From JAGQZY01 sp964588335 (GTDB lineage: Bacteria > Bdellovibrionota > Bdellovibrionia > Bdellovibrionales > JAGQZY01): a stretch of DNA of 64,000 nucleotides. A program made the position numbers and the translations under genes. This document shows positions 25,620-34,699 of the stretch, piece by piece. The notes beneath the pieces are model-generated. The model was not told the DNA's origin. It did not search any database and was given only the letters and a program-made list of their open reading frames with translations. The first letter of the stretch is position 1. Every line of letters starts with the position of its first letter. The stretch covers positions 1 to 64,000 of the forward strand of contig CAZPOV010000011.1 of the NCBI GenBank assembly GCA_964588335.1, in the 5' to 3' direction.

Positions 25620-26120
25620 TCAGCTGCCGGGATTTGTTGTATCAAAATCCGGATTGTAAAACGTGGATTGGCAAGCCCCTCGATAGGTGACCAATTCGTT
25701 GATCGTGATGGTGGTGCCAGCGGTGTTGAGAGTGCCATCCCACTGTCGAACAATGCTGCAGTTCGAAATATTCACATTGGTTTTAACGGCCTGCAGGTCG
25801 GTCCCAGCCACCTGCATTTCCAGAAGGAATTGACTGCTTTGGTACTGATTCACAAAAATCTGTAATAAGTTGTCCACACGTTTGGCGCGACTCACCAGAG
25901 TCGTAAAAGAATCGGTGTTGATATTGGGGCAGTCGGTGTCATTAAAAACGCGGGTTCTTGAAAGGTTGGTGACATTGAAATCACCCGCCGGACTGGTACC
26001 AAGTTCATAGGTGTCGGTTTGGTCAATACTGCAAAAAACCGGGCCGTCGATTTCATCGTTGTTGACCGCACAAGCCGATAATAAAAATACAACACCTAAG
26101 AGGATTCGAACACGCATCAT
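25620..26120 (-). CDS. Lipoprotein, unrecognised
   Basis: A 166-residue protein with a strong lipoprotein signal (RILLGVVFLLSACAVN). The mature part has four Cys (VFCSIDQ, DCPNINTD, NCSIVRQW, ACQSTF), is rich in Thr and Asn, and probably beta-structured. The two opening Met codons have no clear ribosome-binding site, so it may be leaderless or start elsewhere. Convergent with the nuo operon across about 130 bp. No family recognised. Confidence 0.65.
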   Translation of the reverse strand: MMRVRILLGVVFLLSACAVNNDEIDGPVFCSIDQTDTYELGTSPAGDFNVTNLSRTRVFNDTDCPNINTDSFTTLVSRAKRVDNLLQIFVNQYQSSQFLLEMQVAGTDLQAVKTNVNISNCSIVRQWDGTLNTAGTTITINELVTYRGACQSTFYNPDFDTTNPGS

Positions 26121-26265
26121 TCTATTTTAGATAAGCATTGGCAGGGTCGCAAAGTAAAGCCCTTTTTTGTAACATAAGTGTTGTTATCTCAAACTTTTGG
26201 GCAGTCCAGTCCTGTCCCTAAGTTTGGTTCAAAATGATTCGTCGCAAATAACCAGGAGCTATTAA

Positions 26266-26331
26266 ATGGACTTTCAGACTTCATTTGAAGAATCTCCAGA
26301 TCTCGATGGTTTCATTGGTGGAGTTTGTTAA
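26266..26331 (+). CDS. Possible 21-residue micro-ORF
   Basis: ATG at 26266 with a good AGGAG seven bases upstream, reading MDFQTSFEESPDLDGFIGGV then Cys and stop, 40 bp before the lipoprotein gene at 26372. The site is better than that of many real genes here. It could be a small protein or a leader peptide; it could also be chance. Confidence 0.3.
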   Translation: MDFQTSFEESPDLDGFIGGVC

Positions 26332-26371
26332 AATTAACTCTTAGGACAACATTCATAGGTGGGGGAATCGA

Positions 26372-27415
26372 ATGGGTTTAAAGTCTCGAATTTACCTTTT
26401 TATTGGTCTTATTGTCACTGTGGTGGGTTTTCAAAATTGTAGTAAAATGGCGTCAACCAGTGCATCCGGCGATTCATCTCGAGTTGAAGGAGTGGCCGAT
26501 GTTGAGTTTTTCAAAGGAGACCCCTACGACCCGTCTTTGATTCCCTTTCAGCTCACCAGTGAAGATGCGATCAATCAGGCTCAATTTTATAACAATCGAA
26601 ACGGATTCCGAGCCATGGCGTTTACTGAAAACGGCGAGATGTATGTCTCAAGCTCTGGTAATAACCAAAACGTGCAAGATCAAGCGGACTGGGACGAAGC
26701 TGTTTTAGAAAGATGTCAGTTACAGTATATGAACCGCCCCTGTTCGTTGTTTGCCTCTGGTGATTTGATTGCGCAAGATCGCAATGATTTTTTAGTCAAC
26801 TTCAATTCTGTGATCACAGTGCCCGAGACATTTAGTGGACAACTGATTCCTGGCAATATCAATCATTGGCAGGACTATGCCGATCAAACCTATCCAGATA
26901 TCGATCCAGGAGAATTCAAGTCCTATGCCGTTGGTCGACATGGAGCCACCCATTCTGGCTGGAGTCGTGTCAGTCAAGAAGATGCCACTCGACGGGCGAT
27001 GGAGTTTTGTGAAGCGATTCTTGATGAACCTTGCACCTTATATGCTGTTGGTTTAGATGTTGTCTTCAATTTAGATGATTATCAATGGGATCAGCGAAGG
27101 GTGACTTATGGTCCGGTGGCCTTCAACGCAGATTCGATTCCTTTTATTGATGACAGTGTACGTGAAATCATTCGAGACCAACACAGCCAAAGTTCTTTCT
27201 ATGCTTTAGCCATTGATCGATATGGTTTTTGGGAGTCGGTGCAATCAACGCAGACTATTACTCAAGCTCAAATCGATCAAATGATAGCAGCCTGTAATGC
27301 AAAAATCCCGGCTCCAGCTCCCGGCGGAAGGGCTCGTGAGTGTTTTCTGTATTCGGTCGACGATCAAGTGGTTTTCACCCGCGAAAGCTTCACCATGGCG
27401 ACTTACGGTTACTAG
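26372..27415 (+). CDS. Lipoprotein with three Cys-pair repeats (DUF4189-like)
   Basis: A 347-residue protein. The signal region IGLIVTVVGFQNCSKMAS gives a plausible lipobox (GFQNC). Three related units follow, each with a helix ending in Cys and a second Cys eight to eleven residues on: LERCQLQYMNRPCSLFASGD, MEFCEAILDEPCTLYAVGLD and a longer one, MIAACNAKI... RECFLYSVDDQVVF. The pattern 'A..RC......C.LYA.G' recalls DUF4189-type secreted domains, with disulphides expected. GGGGG ribosome-binding site (26361-26365). Function unknown. Confidence 0.65.
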   Translation: MGLKSRIYLFIGLIVTVVGFQNCSKMASTSASGDSSRVEGVADVEFFKGDPYDPSLIPFQLTSEDAINQAQFYNNRNGFRAMAFTENGEMYVSSSGNNQNVQDQADWDEAVLERCQLQYMNRPCSLFASGDLIAQDRNDFLVNFNSVITVPETFSGQLIPGNINHWQDYADQTYPDIDPGEFKSYAVGRHGATHSGWSRVSQEDATRRAMEFCEAILDEPCTLYAVGLDVVFNLDDYQWDQRRVTYGPVAFNADSIPFIDDSVREIIRDQHSQSSFYALAIDRYGFWESVQSTQTITQAQIDQMIAACNAKIPAPAPGGRARECFLYSVDDQVVFTRESFTMATYGY

Positions 27416-27458
27416 CTTTGAAGGATTGACGAGTTCTTTGAATCGCGTAGAATAAAGT

Positions 27459-28424
27459 ATGCGTTTGGATGCCCACCCGCCATTTATTTGGCGTCAAATG
27501 AACCAATTTATTAAAGACAAGTTGGGAAGCCCCAACAATGTTTACTTGTACCGAGGCCTTCATCACGCTCTTTTTGAAACTTTGTTGGGTCTGCATTTGC
27601 GTTTCACTCACAAAAGAAAAGTGGTGCAGAATATAGGATTCGGTGACCATCTCACCCATGTTGAATTGGAGCTGGCGAAGCTCGGAGTGCGCTGCAAAGA
27701 CACCTTTGACAAAGAAATGGCAAAGGAAGAAAAAGCCGTTCTCGCCTATGTTCATGACCTAGACGATGCCATCACCGGAGAGCTCTACAATAACATTGAA
27801 ACTTTAAAGCAATTACAAAATCATAAAATCTATCGCATTCATTTGGCGCATCATCTTTTTAGCCTCAATAAAGGCTTTGTGAAAAACCTCAGCGAGTTTG
27901 ATATCATCATTGCATCTGTGAATAAAAACTATGCTCTTGTTTTCACTGGAGACAAAGTCACCTTGCCGATTCTGACGGTTTCGCAATTGCCGTGGTCGAT
28001 CGAGACGGATTTAGTGAAAGTGGCGAAAGCGCTAGAAAAGAAAACCGATCTTTTTCAACCTGAAATTGCGCAGTTTGAATCGACTCTTCCCGGCGGCGTG
28101 CGCCCTTGGTTTCGTGAAAGAAATGCCCGACGTATCTATGATCGTTCTGTAATTGTCTTGCAGGATCATGATGGAGCGGCGATGATGGAGCTTCTAAAGA
28201 AAACTCTGTCTGTCGATAAGACCCCTCTGGGGGATGACAATAAGTTTGAGACCACCAGCCTGTGTCGTTGGCAAAACCAAACTTGGTTTGACCAGGCCGA
28301 GAAAAAAGGTCTGCCGCCAGAGCAAATGCAGGGTACCCTGATTCTTGACGGACAGGTGGTCAATACCGCTTTCTCACAAGTCTTCAAAGACTGTCTAAGC
28401 AAATTAGAAAGTCTCTCGCGCTAA
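27459..28424 (+). CDS. Cytoplasmic protein, unrecognised
   Basis: A 321-residue protein without signal peptide or membrane segment. Parts such as NVYLYRGLHHALFETLLGL and NIGFGDHLTHVELELAKLGV faintly recall fold-type I PLP enzymes, but I see no certain active-site lysine motif, so no function is given. It starts 43 bp after the preceding lipoprotein gene and may share its transcript. The next gene again encodes a lipoprotein. Confidence 0.6.
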   Translation: MRLDAHPPFIWRQMNQFIKDKLGSPNNVYLYRGLHHALFETLLGLHLRFTHKRKVVQNIGFGDHLTHVELELAKLGVRCKDTFDKEMAKEEKAVLAYVHDLDDAITGELYNNIETLKQLQNHKIYRIHLAHHLFSLNKGFVKNLSEFDIIIASVNKNYALVFTGDKVTLPILTVSQLPWSIETDLVKVAKALEKKTDLFQPEIAQFESTLPGGVRPWFRERNARRIYDRSVIVLQDHDGAAMMELLKKTLSVDKTPLGDDNKFETTSLCRWQNQTWFDQAEKKGLPPEQMQGTLILDGQVVNTAFSQVFKDCLSKLESLSR

Positions 28425-28498
28425 AACCGTCTCAATATGAAACGTGTCATTTTATAACGTCCTAAGCCTATATATTTAGAGATAAAGCTGGGGGCTTT

Positions 28499-29419
28499 AT
28501 GACTAAACAATCTTTAATGCTAACACTTGTTGTTCCAATTCTGTTTATTCAAAGCTGTGGTCCTATAACCAACTCGGGTATCCGATTTTCGAAAGATCCT
28601 TCGGTGCAAGAGCGTTTTGGGGATATCGACTGTTTAACGTTTGCCGATAAGAAACAGGAAACCGACTGTAAGGATACCACTCACGGTCTTTTGGGATCTC
28701 TATTTTATTTACAGGATCGAACCGATGGAGTCGTTCGGCCCGAGACCTTATTCAATCGATTCGACGAGGAAGTACCATTTAATGCCTCTCACATTACCAG
28801 CGTCAATGTGATTCTTGAAACGGGTTATGAGGCCGACTATAAAATTTTAGTGCCTGAGGTTTTCTTCCCATCACAGATTTTTAGTGATGGTTTTCAAATT
28901 GATGACGCCACTTATTTAACAGACCACAGCGGAAAGATTCTGGTTGAAGCCTTTGCAATGGACTTAAAAGGGCGTCTGCAGCTGGCCGGTCAGCAACCCG
29001 GTCATTATTTGTTCGGACTCATTTCCGATGACGGATCGATCTTAGATATTGATGTCGATGGAGATGGAACCTATGAGACAATCGTCGACAACGACGAGTA
29101 TCATTCTCCACAATTAAAATGCTCAGTCACTCCCGTCAGAATCGGCAGCAATTCGAAGTTGAAAATGCGATTACGACACTTCCAGGGACCGCGCAACGTG
29201 ATCGCTTTGACCATGCTTATGAAGAAAGTGGATCCCAATGATTTTTCCGAAGATGAACTTTGTGGTCAACGAGACGCGCAGGGTGGCTTTCAGTTTTTCG
29301 GAGAGTACCCAAGTCCCGGTTATCAACCGGAGTTGGTCGATTCGCCATTTGGAGAACTTATAAGTCGCGGATGGTTTGTCCCGACGCCAGGAATGTTCTT
29401 ATTGCCTCTGGAACTATAA
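28499..29419 (+). CDS. Lipoprotein with PA14-like domain
   Basis: A 306-residue protein with a lipoprotein signal (VVPILFIQSCGPI). Residues about 130-240 resemble a PA14 beta-barrel: GHYLFGLISDDGSILDIDVD, an Asp-rich turn DGDGTYETIVDND that could bind calcium, and later KLKMRLRHFQGPRN. PA14 domains often bind carbohydrate. GGGGG ribosome-binding site (28490-28494). The last six bases overlap the end of the convergent UXS gene. Probably in the outer membrane and facing either side. Confidence 0.6.
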   Translation: MTKQSLMLTLVVPILFIQSCGPITNSGIRFSKDPSVQERFGDIDCLTFADKKQETDCKDTTHGLLGSLFYLQDRTDGVVRPETLFNRFDEEVPFNASHITSVNVILETGYEADYKILVPEVFFPSQIFSDGFQIDDATYLTDHSGKILVEAFAMDLKGRLQLAGQQPGHYLFGLISDDGSILDIDVDGDGTYETIVDNDEYHSPQLKCSVTPVRIGSNSKLKMRLRHFQGPRNVIALTMLMKKVDPNDFSEDELCGQRDAQGGFQFFGEYPSPGYQPELVDSPFGELISRGWFVPTPGMFLLPLEL

Positions 29420-30340
29420 AAAGCTTTTAAAGTACTCCATGGTTTCAGCCAATCCATTTTGAGCAGGGACTTCAGCTTGCCAACCTAAGAGTTCTTTGGC
29501 TTTCTGGGTATCAGGCTGTCGCACCTTCGGATCATTTTCTGGAAGGTCGTGGTAATCAAAGCCGGCCGTGTTACCCGTGAGTTCGTTGATAATTTGGCCA
29601 ATCTTAAGAACTGTCATTTCGTCATTATTACCAATGTTGACTGGCGTGGAGACGTCACTTTCCATCAGCCGAATCATACCGTTGACCATGTCTGATACAA
29701 AACAAAGACTGCGCGTCTGTTTGCCGTCACCATAAACCGAAAGTTTTTTATTCTGCAAAGCTTGCATAAAGAAATTTGGAATCACTCGGCCATCATTAGG
29801 AGCCATTCTTGGTCCATAGGTATTAAAGATTCGGATGGTTCGCGTTTCTGCTTTTCCAGTGCGTTGATAAACGGCCGTTAAGGCTTCACCAAAACGTTTG
29901 GCCTCATCGTAACAGGATCTTGCACCTCGACAGTTGACATTGCCAAAATAGGATTCCGGCTGGGGGTTCACCAAAGGGTCACCGTAGACTTCACTGGTGC
30001 TGGCAAAAAGAATTCGAGCCTTGGTTTCAGCGGCGAGATCCAAAAGATTTTTATGTCCGTAAGAACCCACCATTAATATTTCTATGGGGATTTTTGAGAA
30101 ATCGATGGGTGAAGCCGGTGAGGCTAAATTGTAAATGCGATCATATGTTTTGTTCGGAACCTCTTTTGAGATGTCCATTTCTATAAAATTAAATTTCGAT
30201 TCTTGGTTGAGGTGGGAGATGTTTTCCATGCGACCCGTGATCAGATTATCGACGGCGTCAACACTATGACCCTCTTTCAAAAGGCCATCCACTAGGTGGC
30301 TTCCAATGAATCCGGCGCCGCCAGCAACTAAAACTTTCAT
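29414..30340 (-). CDS. uxs: UDP-glucuronate decarboxylase (UDP-xylose synthase)
   Basis: An extended short-chain dehydrogenase of 308 residues. The NAD-binding motif is VAGGAGFIGSHLVDGLL; the catalytic Tyr-Lys pair lies in SCYDEAKRFGE; NLASPASP, STSEVYGDP and TIRIFNTYGPRMAPNDGRV are close to the UXS group, which converts UDP-glucuronate to UDP-xylose. Full length. Its ATG directly follows the stop of ugd (TAAATG), the enzyme that makes its substrate. Together they supply xylose or a derived pentose for surface glycan or LPS. Confidence 0.9.
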   Translation of the reverse strand: MKVLVAGGAGFIGSHLVDGLLKEGHSVDAVDNLITGRMENISHLNQESKFNFIEMDISKEVPNKTYDRIYNLASPASPIDFSKIPIEILMVGSYGHKNLLDLAAETKARILFASTSEVYGDPLVNPQPESYFGNVNCRGARSCYDEAKRFGEALTAVYQRTGKAETRTIRIFNTYGPRMAPNDGRVIPNFFMQALQNKKLSVYGDGKQTRSLCFVSDMVNGMIRLMESDVSTPVNIGNNDEMTVLKIGQIINELTGNTAGFDYHDLPENDPKVRQPDTQKAKELLGWQAEVPAQNGLAETMEYFKSFL

Positions 30341-31651
30341 TTAAACCTCATTGAAAAAAGATTGGCGACCAATGCAATAATATTCAAAGCCATGTTTTTT
30401 CACGTCCTTGGGATTCAAAGCATTGCGTCCATCGAAAATAACTTTTTCTTTTAAGTTGGCAACAACACCCTCGAAATCAGGGTTGCGAAACTCGTTCCAT
30501 TCGGTCACGATCAGCAGAGCATCAGCTCCTTTGCAAGCGTCGTTGGCAGAATCGGCAATTTTGAAATCACTTTTGAAGTAAGCCTTTGCGGTTTCAGTGG
30601 CAATAGGATCATAGGCCACAACTTTGGCGCCAGCGGCCGTGAGTTTATCGATAATGTAGCCAGCTGGAGCTTCACGAACATCGTCAGTGCGAGGTTTGAA
30701 TGACAATCCCCAAACCGCAAAGGTTTTTCCTTCGATGTTTCCATACTTGGCCATGACCTTGTCGAAAAGGACGGTTTTTTGTTTGTCGTTCACTTGATCA
30801 GCGGCTTTGACAATATTCATAGTCGTACCACTATCTTCAGCGGTATGAATCAAAGCCTGAACATCCTTTGGAAAACAGCTGCCTCCGTAACCCGATCCCG
30901 GATAGAAAAAAGAAGGATTGATTCGGCTATCAGAGGTAAATCCGGCTCGGACTTCGTCAATGTCAGCGCCGACTTGATCGGCCAGAGCGGCCAACTCGTT
31001 GGCAAAAGAAATCTTCACCGATAAAAAAGAGTTGGCGGCGTATTTGGTAAGTTCCGCTGATGTGTTCGACATAAAAAGAATCGGGTGGCCGTTACGCACG
31101 AAAGGAGCGTAAATTTTCCCCATGACTTTGGCAGCCGCTTCACTCTGACAACCGATAACCACTCGATCAGGACGCAGGAAGTCATCAATCGCAGCCCCTT
31201 CTTTCAGAAATTCTGGATTGTTAACCACCTCATGGGGCCACTCGCTGTTGGCTGCGATATAGTCTTTCACTTTTTTACTGGTGCCGACCGGAACCGTACT
31301 TTTTAAAACCACAATTTTAGCCGAAGTGGCATTTTTGCAAATATCCTCAAGGACGCTAAAAGTGGGGCCCAAATCGGCACTACCGTCGGCCGTCTCAGGG
31401 GTGCCAACCGCGATAAACACAACCTCTGACTGGTTCAGTGCCTTTTTAAGATCCAAAGTGAAAGAGATTCGACTTTTTGCAGACCGCAAGATGTCTTCAA
31501 GACCGGGCTCAAAAATCGGAATCTTGCCGTCATTCAATGCATTGATTTTGTCGGGGTTGTTGTCCACGCAGGTGACCTTATGACCCACATCAGCAAAACA
31601 GACTCCAGCAACCAATCCGACGTAACCTGTTCCTACTACAGCAATTTCCAT
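30341..31651 (-). CDS. ugd: UDP-glucose 6-dehydrogenase
   Basis: A 436-residue enzyme oxidising UDP-glucose to UDP-glucuronate with two NAD. It has the N-terminal Rossmann motif VVGTGYVGLVAGVCFADVGH, the catalytic Cys in GYGGSCFPKDVQAL, the central helix LTKYAANSFLSVKISFANE, and the C-terminal domain (WGLSFKPRTDDVREAP). Length normal. Upstream of and abutting uxs; divergent from the flippase-like gene with 48 bp between. Confidence 0.95.
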   Translation of the reverse strand: MEIAVVGTGYVGLVAGVCFADVGHKVTCVDNNPDKINALNDGKIPIFEPGLEDILRSAKSRISFTLDLKKALNQSEVVFIAVGTPETADGSADLGPTFSVLEDICKNATSAKIVVLKSTVPVGTSKKVKDYIAANSEWPHEVVNNPEFLKEGAAIDDFLRPDRVVIGCQSEAAAKVMGKIYAPFVRNGHPILFMSNTSAELTKYAANSFLSVKISFANELAALADQVGADIDEVRAGFTSDSRINPSFFYPGSGYGGSCFPKDVQALIHTAEDSGTTMNIVKAADQVNDKQKTVLFDKVMAKYGNIEGKTFAVWGLSFKPRTDDVREAPAGYIIDKLTAAGAKVVAYDPIATETAKAYFKSDFKIADSANDACKGADALLIVTEWNEFRNPDFEGVVANLKEKVIFDGRNALNPKDVKKHGFEYYCIGRQSFFNEV

Positions 31652-31699
31652 AATCTTTACCTTGGCAAGAGTCCTATCAAAAGCTTAGATACAGGGACT

Positions 31700-32653
31700 A
31701 TGGTTAGCAAGGAAATACGCCTTAAGCAATGGCTTATGCCGATTTTAAAGGTGGCATTGGCCGGTGGTCTTATCTATTGGCTCATTGCTTCAGGACGCTT
31801 CGATTTGAACGCCTTAAAGAAGATCAGTGACCTCCAGGTATGGGTCACCGGCGTGCTCATGTTCCTTTTCGTTTTGGTGGTCAATTCCAAACGCTGGCAA
31901 ATCCTCCTGCGTTTTGAAGACGTGCAAGTGCCATATATGGAGGTCTTCCGTCTGTCACTCATGGGAATCTTTTTTAATTTTTTCATGCCTGGGGGAGTCG
32001 GCGGGGACGTCGTCAAAGCCGGCTACCTCATGCGCGATCAAAAAAGCAAGCGTGTCTTCATCGGGTGGAGTATTCTTATTGATCGCATTTTTGGCCTTTT
32101 GGCTCTTTTGCTGTACTCGGGGCTCACTGGGGTCATTTTTTATTCTCAGCTTCAACCCAACCTGCAGGCCAGTTTCCTGTCTCTTAGCGTAGTCATTCTG
32201 ATTGGTTTTGTCTTTCTCATCGCCTTTTTAATCCTCAGTCCTAAAGACAAGATTGAGCTCTTGCTGCGCTCGCATCCTGTACTCGAAAAGGTCCTTCACC
32301 CGCTGTTTTTCTTTTTCCAGAGACCACAGAAGGTTGTTCTACCTTTTCTCCTCAGTTTGATCTCGCAAGGAACTGTGATCGGTCTTGGCGTGTTTTTAAT
32401 CTTTTATTTGAAAATGGAGTTTCCGATTTGGGTTCTCATGCTGATTTTTCCGTTTGGGTTTTTGGCGACCATTCTTCCCATTTCTCCCGCCGGTGTCGGG
32501 GTGGGGCAGGCGGCCTTTCTCTATCTCTTTGACAAAGTCGCTGGCAATGGCGAGTTCGGCGTATTGGTCATAACCTTTTTTCAGGCTGTACAATTCTTAG
32601 TGGGCCTTCTCGGGGGCCTCCTTTTTGTGTTATACAAGAAGAAAGAGGCTTAA
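31700..32653 (+). CDS. LPG-synthase-TM/UPF0104 family membrane protein (putative lipid-linked flippase)
   Basis: About 317 residues from the ATG at 31700; the open frame runs 120 bp further up but overlaps ugd. Eight or so membrane helices. The signature FNFFMPGGVGGDVVKAGYLM is the conserved loop of this family (known from the transmembrane half of MprF and from AglD-like proteins), and FPFGFLATILPISPAGVGVGQ is its second conserved loop. Members move or modify lipids or lipid-linked sugars; next to ugd/uxs a role with pentose-bearing lipids is possible. mgtE follows after two bases. Confidence 0.8.
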   Translation: MVSKEIRLKQWLMPILKVALAGGLIYWLIASGRFDLNALKKISDLQVWVTGVLMFLFVLVVNSKRWQILLRFEDVQVPYMEVFRLSLMGIFFNFFMPGGVGGDVVKAGYLMRDQKSKRVFIGWSILIDRIFGLLALLLYSGLTGVIFYSQLQPNLQASFLSLSVVILIGFVFLIAFLILSPKDKIELLLRSHPVLEKVLHPLFFFFQRPQKVVLPFLLSLISQGTVIGLGVFLIFYLKMEFPIWVLMLIFPFGFLATILPISPAGVGVGQAAFLYLFDKVAGNGEFGVLVITFFQAVQFLVGLLGGLLFVLYKKKEA

Positions 32654-32655
32654 TC

Positions 32656-33996
32656 GTGGATCAAAAAACCAAATTATTAGCAAATAGCATTTCGAAATTA
32701 TTACGCCGGGGGGCTGAACGTAATATTCGTCGAATGATCAACAAAACCCACGATGCCGATGTCGCCAGTGTTCTTGAGGTTCTTGATACAGAAGCTCGAA
32801 TCTCAGTCTTTCAGCTGATTTCCGACCCCGACCGCCAAGCCGAAATCCTTAGTCATTTGAACAAGAAATTCCAGTTGGAAATTGCCCATGTGTATGAAGT
32901 CGGAAAGTTGCAAAAGCTGTTAGGTTTTATGGACAGTGATGATGCGGCCGACTTGCTTGGAAACCTGCCCGATGAGATGTCACAAAAGATCCTCAGTGGG
33001 TTGAATCGCGATGAACTGCAAGAAGTGGAAGAGCTAATGAGTTACCCCGAGGATTCAGCCGGTGGACTCATGAGCTCAGAGTTTCTCACCATCGATGAAT
33101 CCTTTTCGGTGAAACAATCCATCGAAAAAATCCAGAGCATGGATGAAGACCTGATCTCTTTTTATATTTACGTCATCAACGACACCCAAAGATTGGTTGG
33201 GGTTTTGAGTTTGAAACAGCTTCTTCTGTCTCGGCCACAAGATATTTTAAAAGACATTATGTCGACCGATGTGATTTCAGTGAATATTCAAACCGACCAA
33301 AACGAAGTGGCTCGGGTTGTTGAAAAATACGATTTCCTGTCTTTACCAGTGATTGACGACAATAACGACTTGGTGGGTGTGATCACCGTTGACGATGTGA
33401 TTGATGTGATTCGTGAAGAGGCCGCCGAAGACATTCAAGCTATGGGGATGGGGGGAGCCGCCCTTGAAGAATCCTATTGGACCCATATGAGGGCGAGAAT
33501 CCCCTGGTTGCTGTTGGCCTATGCGGGGGGAGCCATTTGTTTCTTTATGCTGTGGACCACCCTGAAACCGTTTGATATCGATAATCGCCTGCGTAATGCC
33601 ATTTGTCTTTTGCCGCTCGCTTTTTTTGTTGTCTCGACCGTCAGCAGCCAGACTGTGACCATGATTGTCAGTTTTTTGCGAACTCACGCCGCCACCACGC
33701 AAAGATCTTGGGCCGATCTGAAAAAAGAATTTGCTGTCGGCCTGAGTTTAACCGTTTTAACTTGTATTCTTTTTTTAGCTGGCGTTTTTTCGACCACACA
33801 ATGGATGCACGTGCCGATTGTTCTTTCGGCGGTTTTAGGCTTGCAAATGTTGGCCTCCATCGTCGTGTCAGTGGGGTTGCCTCTGTTGATTGGTCGTTTG
33901 AGCTTCGATCCCATAGTCTCAGCGCCTTCCATTAGTATGATTCTTTCCAACATTTTTTCTGTGGGAATTTTGGTTCTTTATTATGCCGTCTGGTAG
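32656..33996 (+). CDS. mgtE: Magnesium transporter MgtE
   Basis: A 446-residue channel starting with GTG (AGAGG upstream). It has the N-terminal superhelical domain (DADVASVLEVLDTEARI, DSDDAADLLGNLPDEM), two CBS domains (about 135-255; MSTDVISVNIQTDQNEV, LPVIDDNNDLVGVITVDDV) that sense Mg2+, the plug helix (EEAAEDIQAMGMGG), and five membrane helices. The pore motif region reads QMLASIVVSVGLPLLIGRL. Complete. It overlaps recO by 14 bp. Confidence 0.95.
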   Translation: MDQKTKLLANSISKLLRRGAERNIRRMINKTHDADVASVLEVLDTEARISVFQLISDPDRQAEILSHLNKKFQLEIAHVYEVGKLQKLLGFMDSDDAADLLGNLPDEMSQKILSGLNRDELQEVEELMSYPEDSAGGLMSSEFLTIDESFSVKQSIEKIQSMDEDLISFYIYVINDTQRLVGVLSLKQLLLSRPQDILKDIMSTDVISVNIQTDQNEVARVVEKYDFLSLPVIDDNNDLVGVITVDDVIDVIREEAAEDIQAMGMGGAALEESYWTHMRARIPWLLLAYAGGAICFFMLWTTLKPFDIDNRLRNAICLLPLAFFVVSTVSSQTVTMIVSFLRTHAATTQRSWADLKKEFAVGLSLTVLTCILFLAGVFSTTQWMHVPIVLSAVLGLQMLASIVVSVGLPLLIGRLSFDPIVSAPSISMILSNIFSVGILVLYYAVW

Positions 33997-34585
33997 ATTT
34001 ATCAATCTTCGAGCCAAACCCTTTCGGGACGCCGACTTGATTTTAGATGTAATTAGTAAAGAGGGGGAGCGTTTTGTCTTCACCGCGAAGAACGCATTGA
34101 ATAGTCGACGCAGATTCAGTGGTGGCGTTCTTGAGCCTTTTAATTTTGTAGAGATTTTTTACACGCAAGCCAAATCGGGATTTTATTACGTCCAGGAGGC
34201 GCGAGTCATCGAAGCCTTTGCGGGTCTCAGGAAAGATTATCGAAAATTGGAGTTGGCTTTCCACTTTGTAAAGTTGATATCCAAGGGGACTTACGAGGGA
34301 CTTTCGGACAATAAAAATCTATTTGATCTCCTTGGCAACTCTTTAAAGACCTTAGAGTCCACCGACAGTCCCCATCTTTTGCGTTTGCAGTTTGAATTGA
34401 AATATTTGTTCTATCTTGGATTTTTAGCTCTCAATGATGATACTGGAGAGTTCATAGCCAAGCCGGTCCGCTCTCATCATGAGATTCAATTGACTGAAGA
34501 TGAATACCTGTACCTCAATCAACTGACACAAAAGCTTTTACGAGAAGTGGATTTATTGGAAAAGTCGTCGGGGCTGCAGGTTTAA
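33983..34585 (+). CDS. recO: DNA repair protein RecO
   Basis: A 200-residue RecO-like protein. The N-terminal OB-fold is recognised by FINLRAKPFRDADLILDVIS and RFVFTAKNALNSRRRFSG; the helical C-terminal part follows (LRKDYRKLELAFHFVKLI, LRLQFELKYLFYLGF). It lacks the Cys cluster that binds zinc in some RecO proteins and is somewhat shorter than the E. coli form. RecO loads RecA with RecR on gapped DNA. Starts inside mgtE. Confidence 0.85.
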   Translation: MPSGRFINLRAKPFRDADLILDVISKEGERFVFTAKNALNSRRRFSGGVLEPFNFVEIFYTQAKSGFYYVQEARVIEAFAGLRKDYRKLELAFHFVKLISKGTYEGLSDNKNLFDLLGNSLKTLESTDSPHLLRLQFELKYLFYLGFLALNDDTGEFIAKPVRSHHEIQLTEDEYLYLNQLTQKLLREVDLLEKSSGLQV

Positions 34586-34665
34586 AGCATCCACTGCAGG
34601 CTTGGGTGGCCATTTTAAAAGCCAATGAGGTTCTTTATCATCACTATTCAAATAGGGGTTTTAAA

Positions 34666-34691
34666 TCATCACAGCCAAAAGGCTGCGATGA
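34666..34691. terminator. Hairpin between convergent recO and the TPR/barrel gene
   Basis: TCATC-A-CAGCC pairs with GGCTG-C-GATGA around AAAA, with one mismatch. T-runs on either side are short, so it may be a weak two-way terminator. Confidence 0.45.
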
Positions 34692-34699
34692 GATTATAT

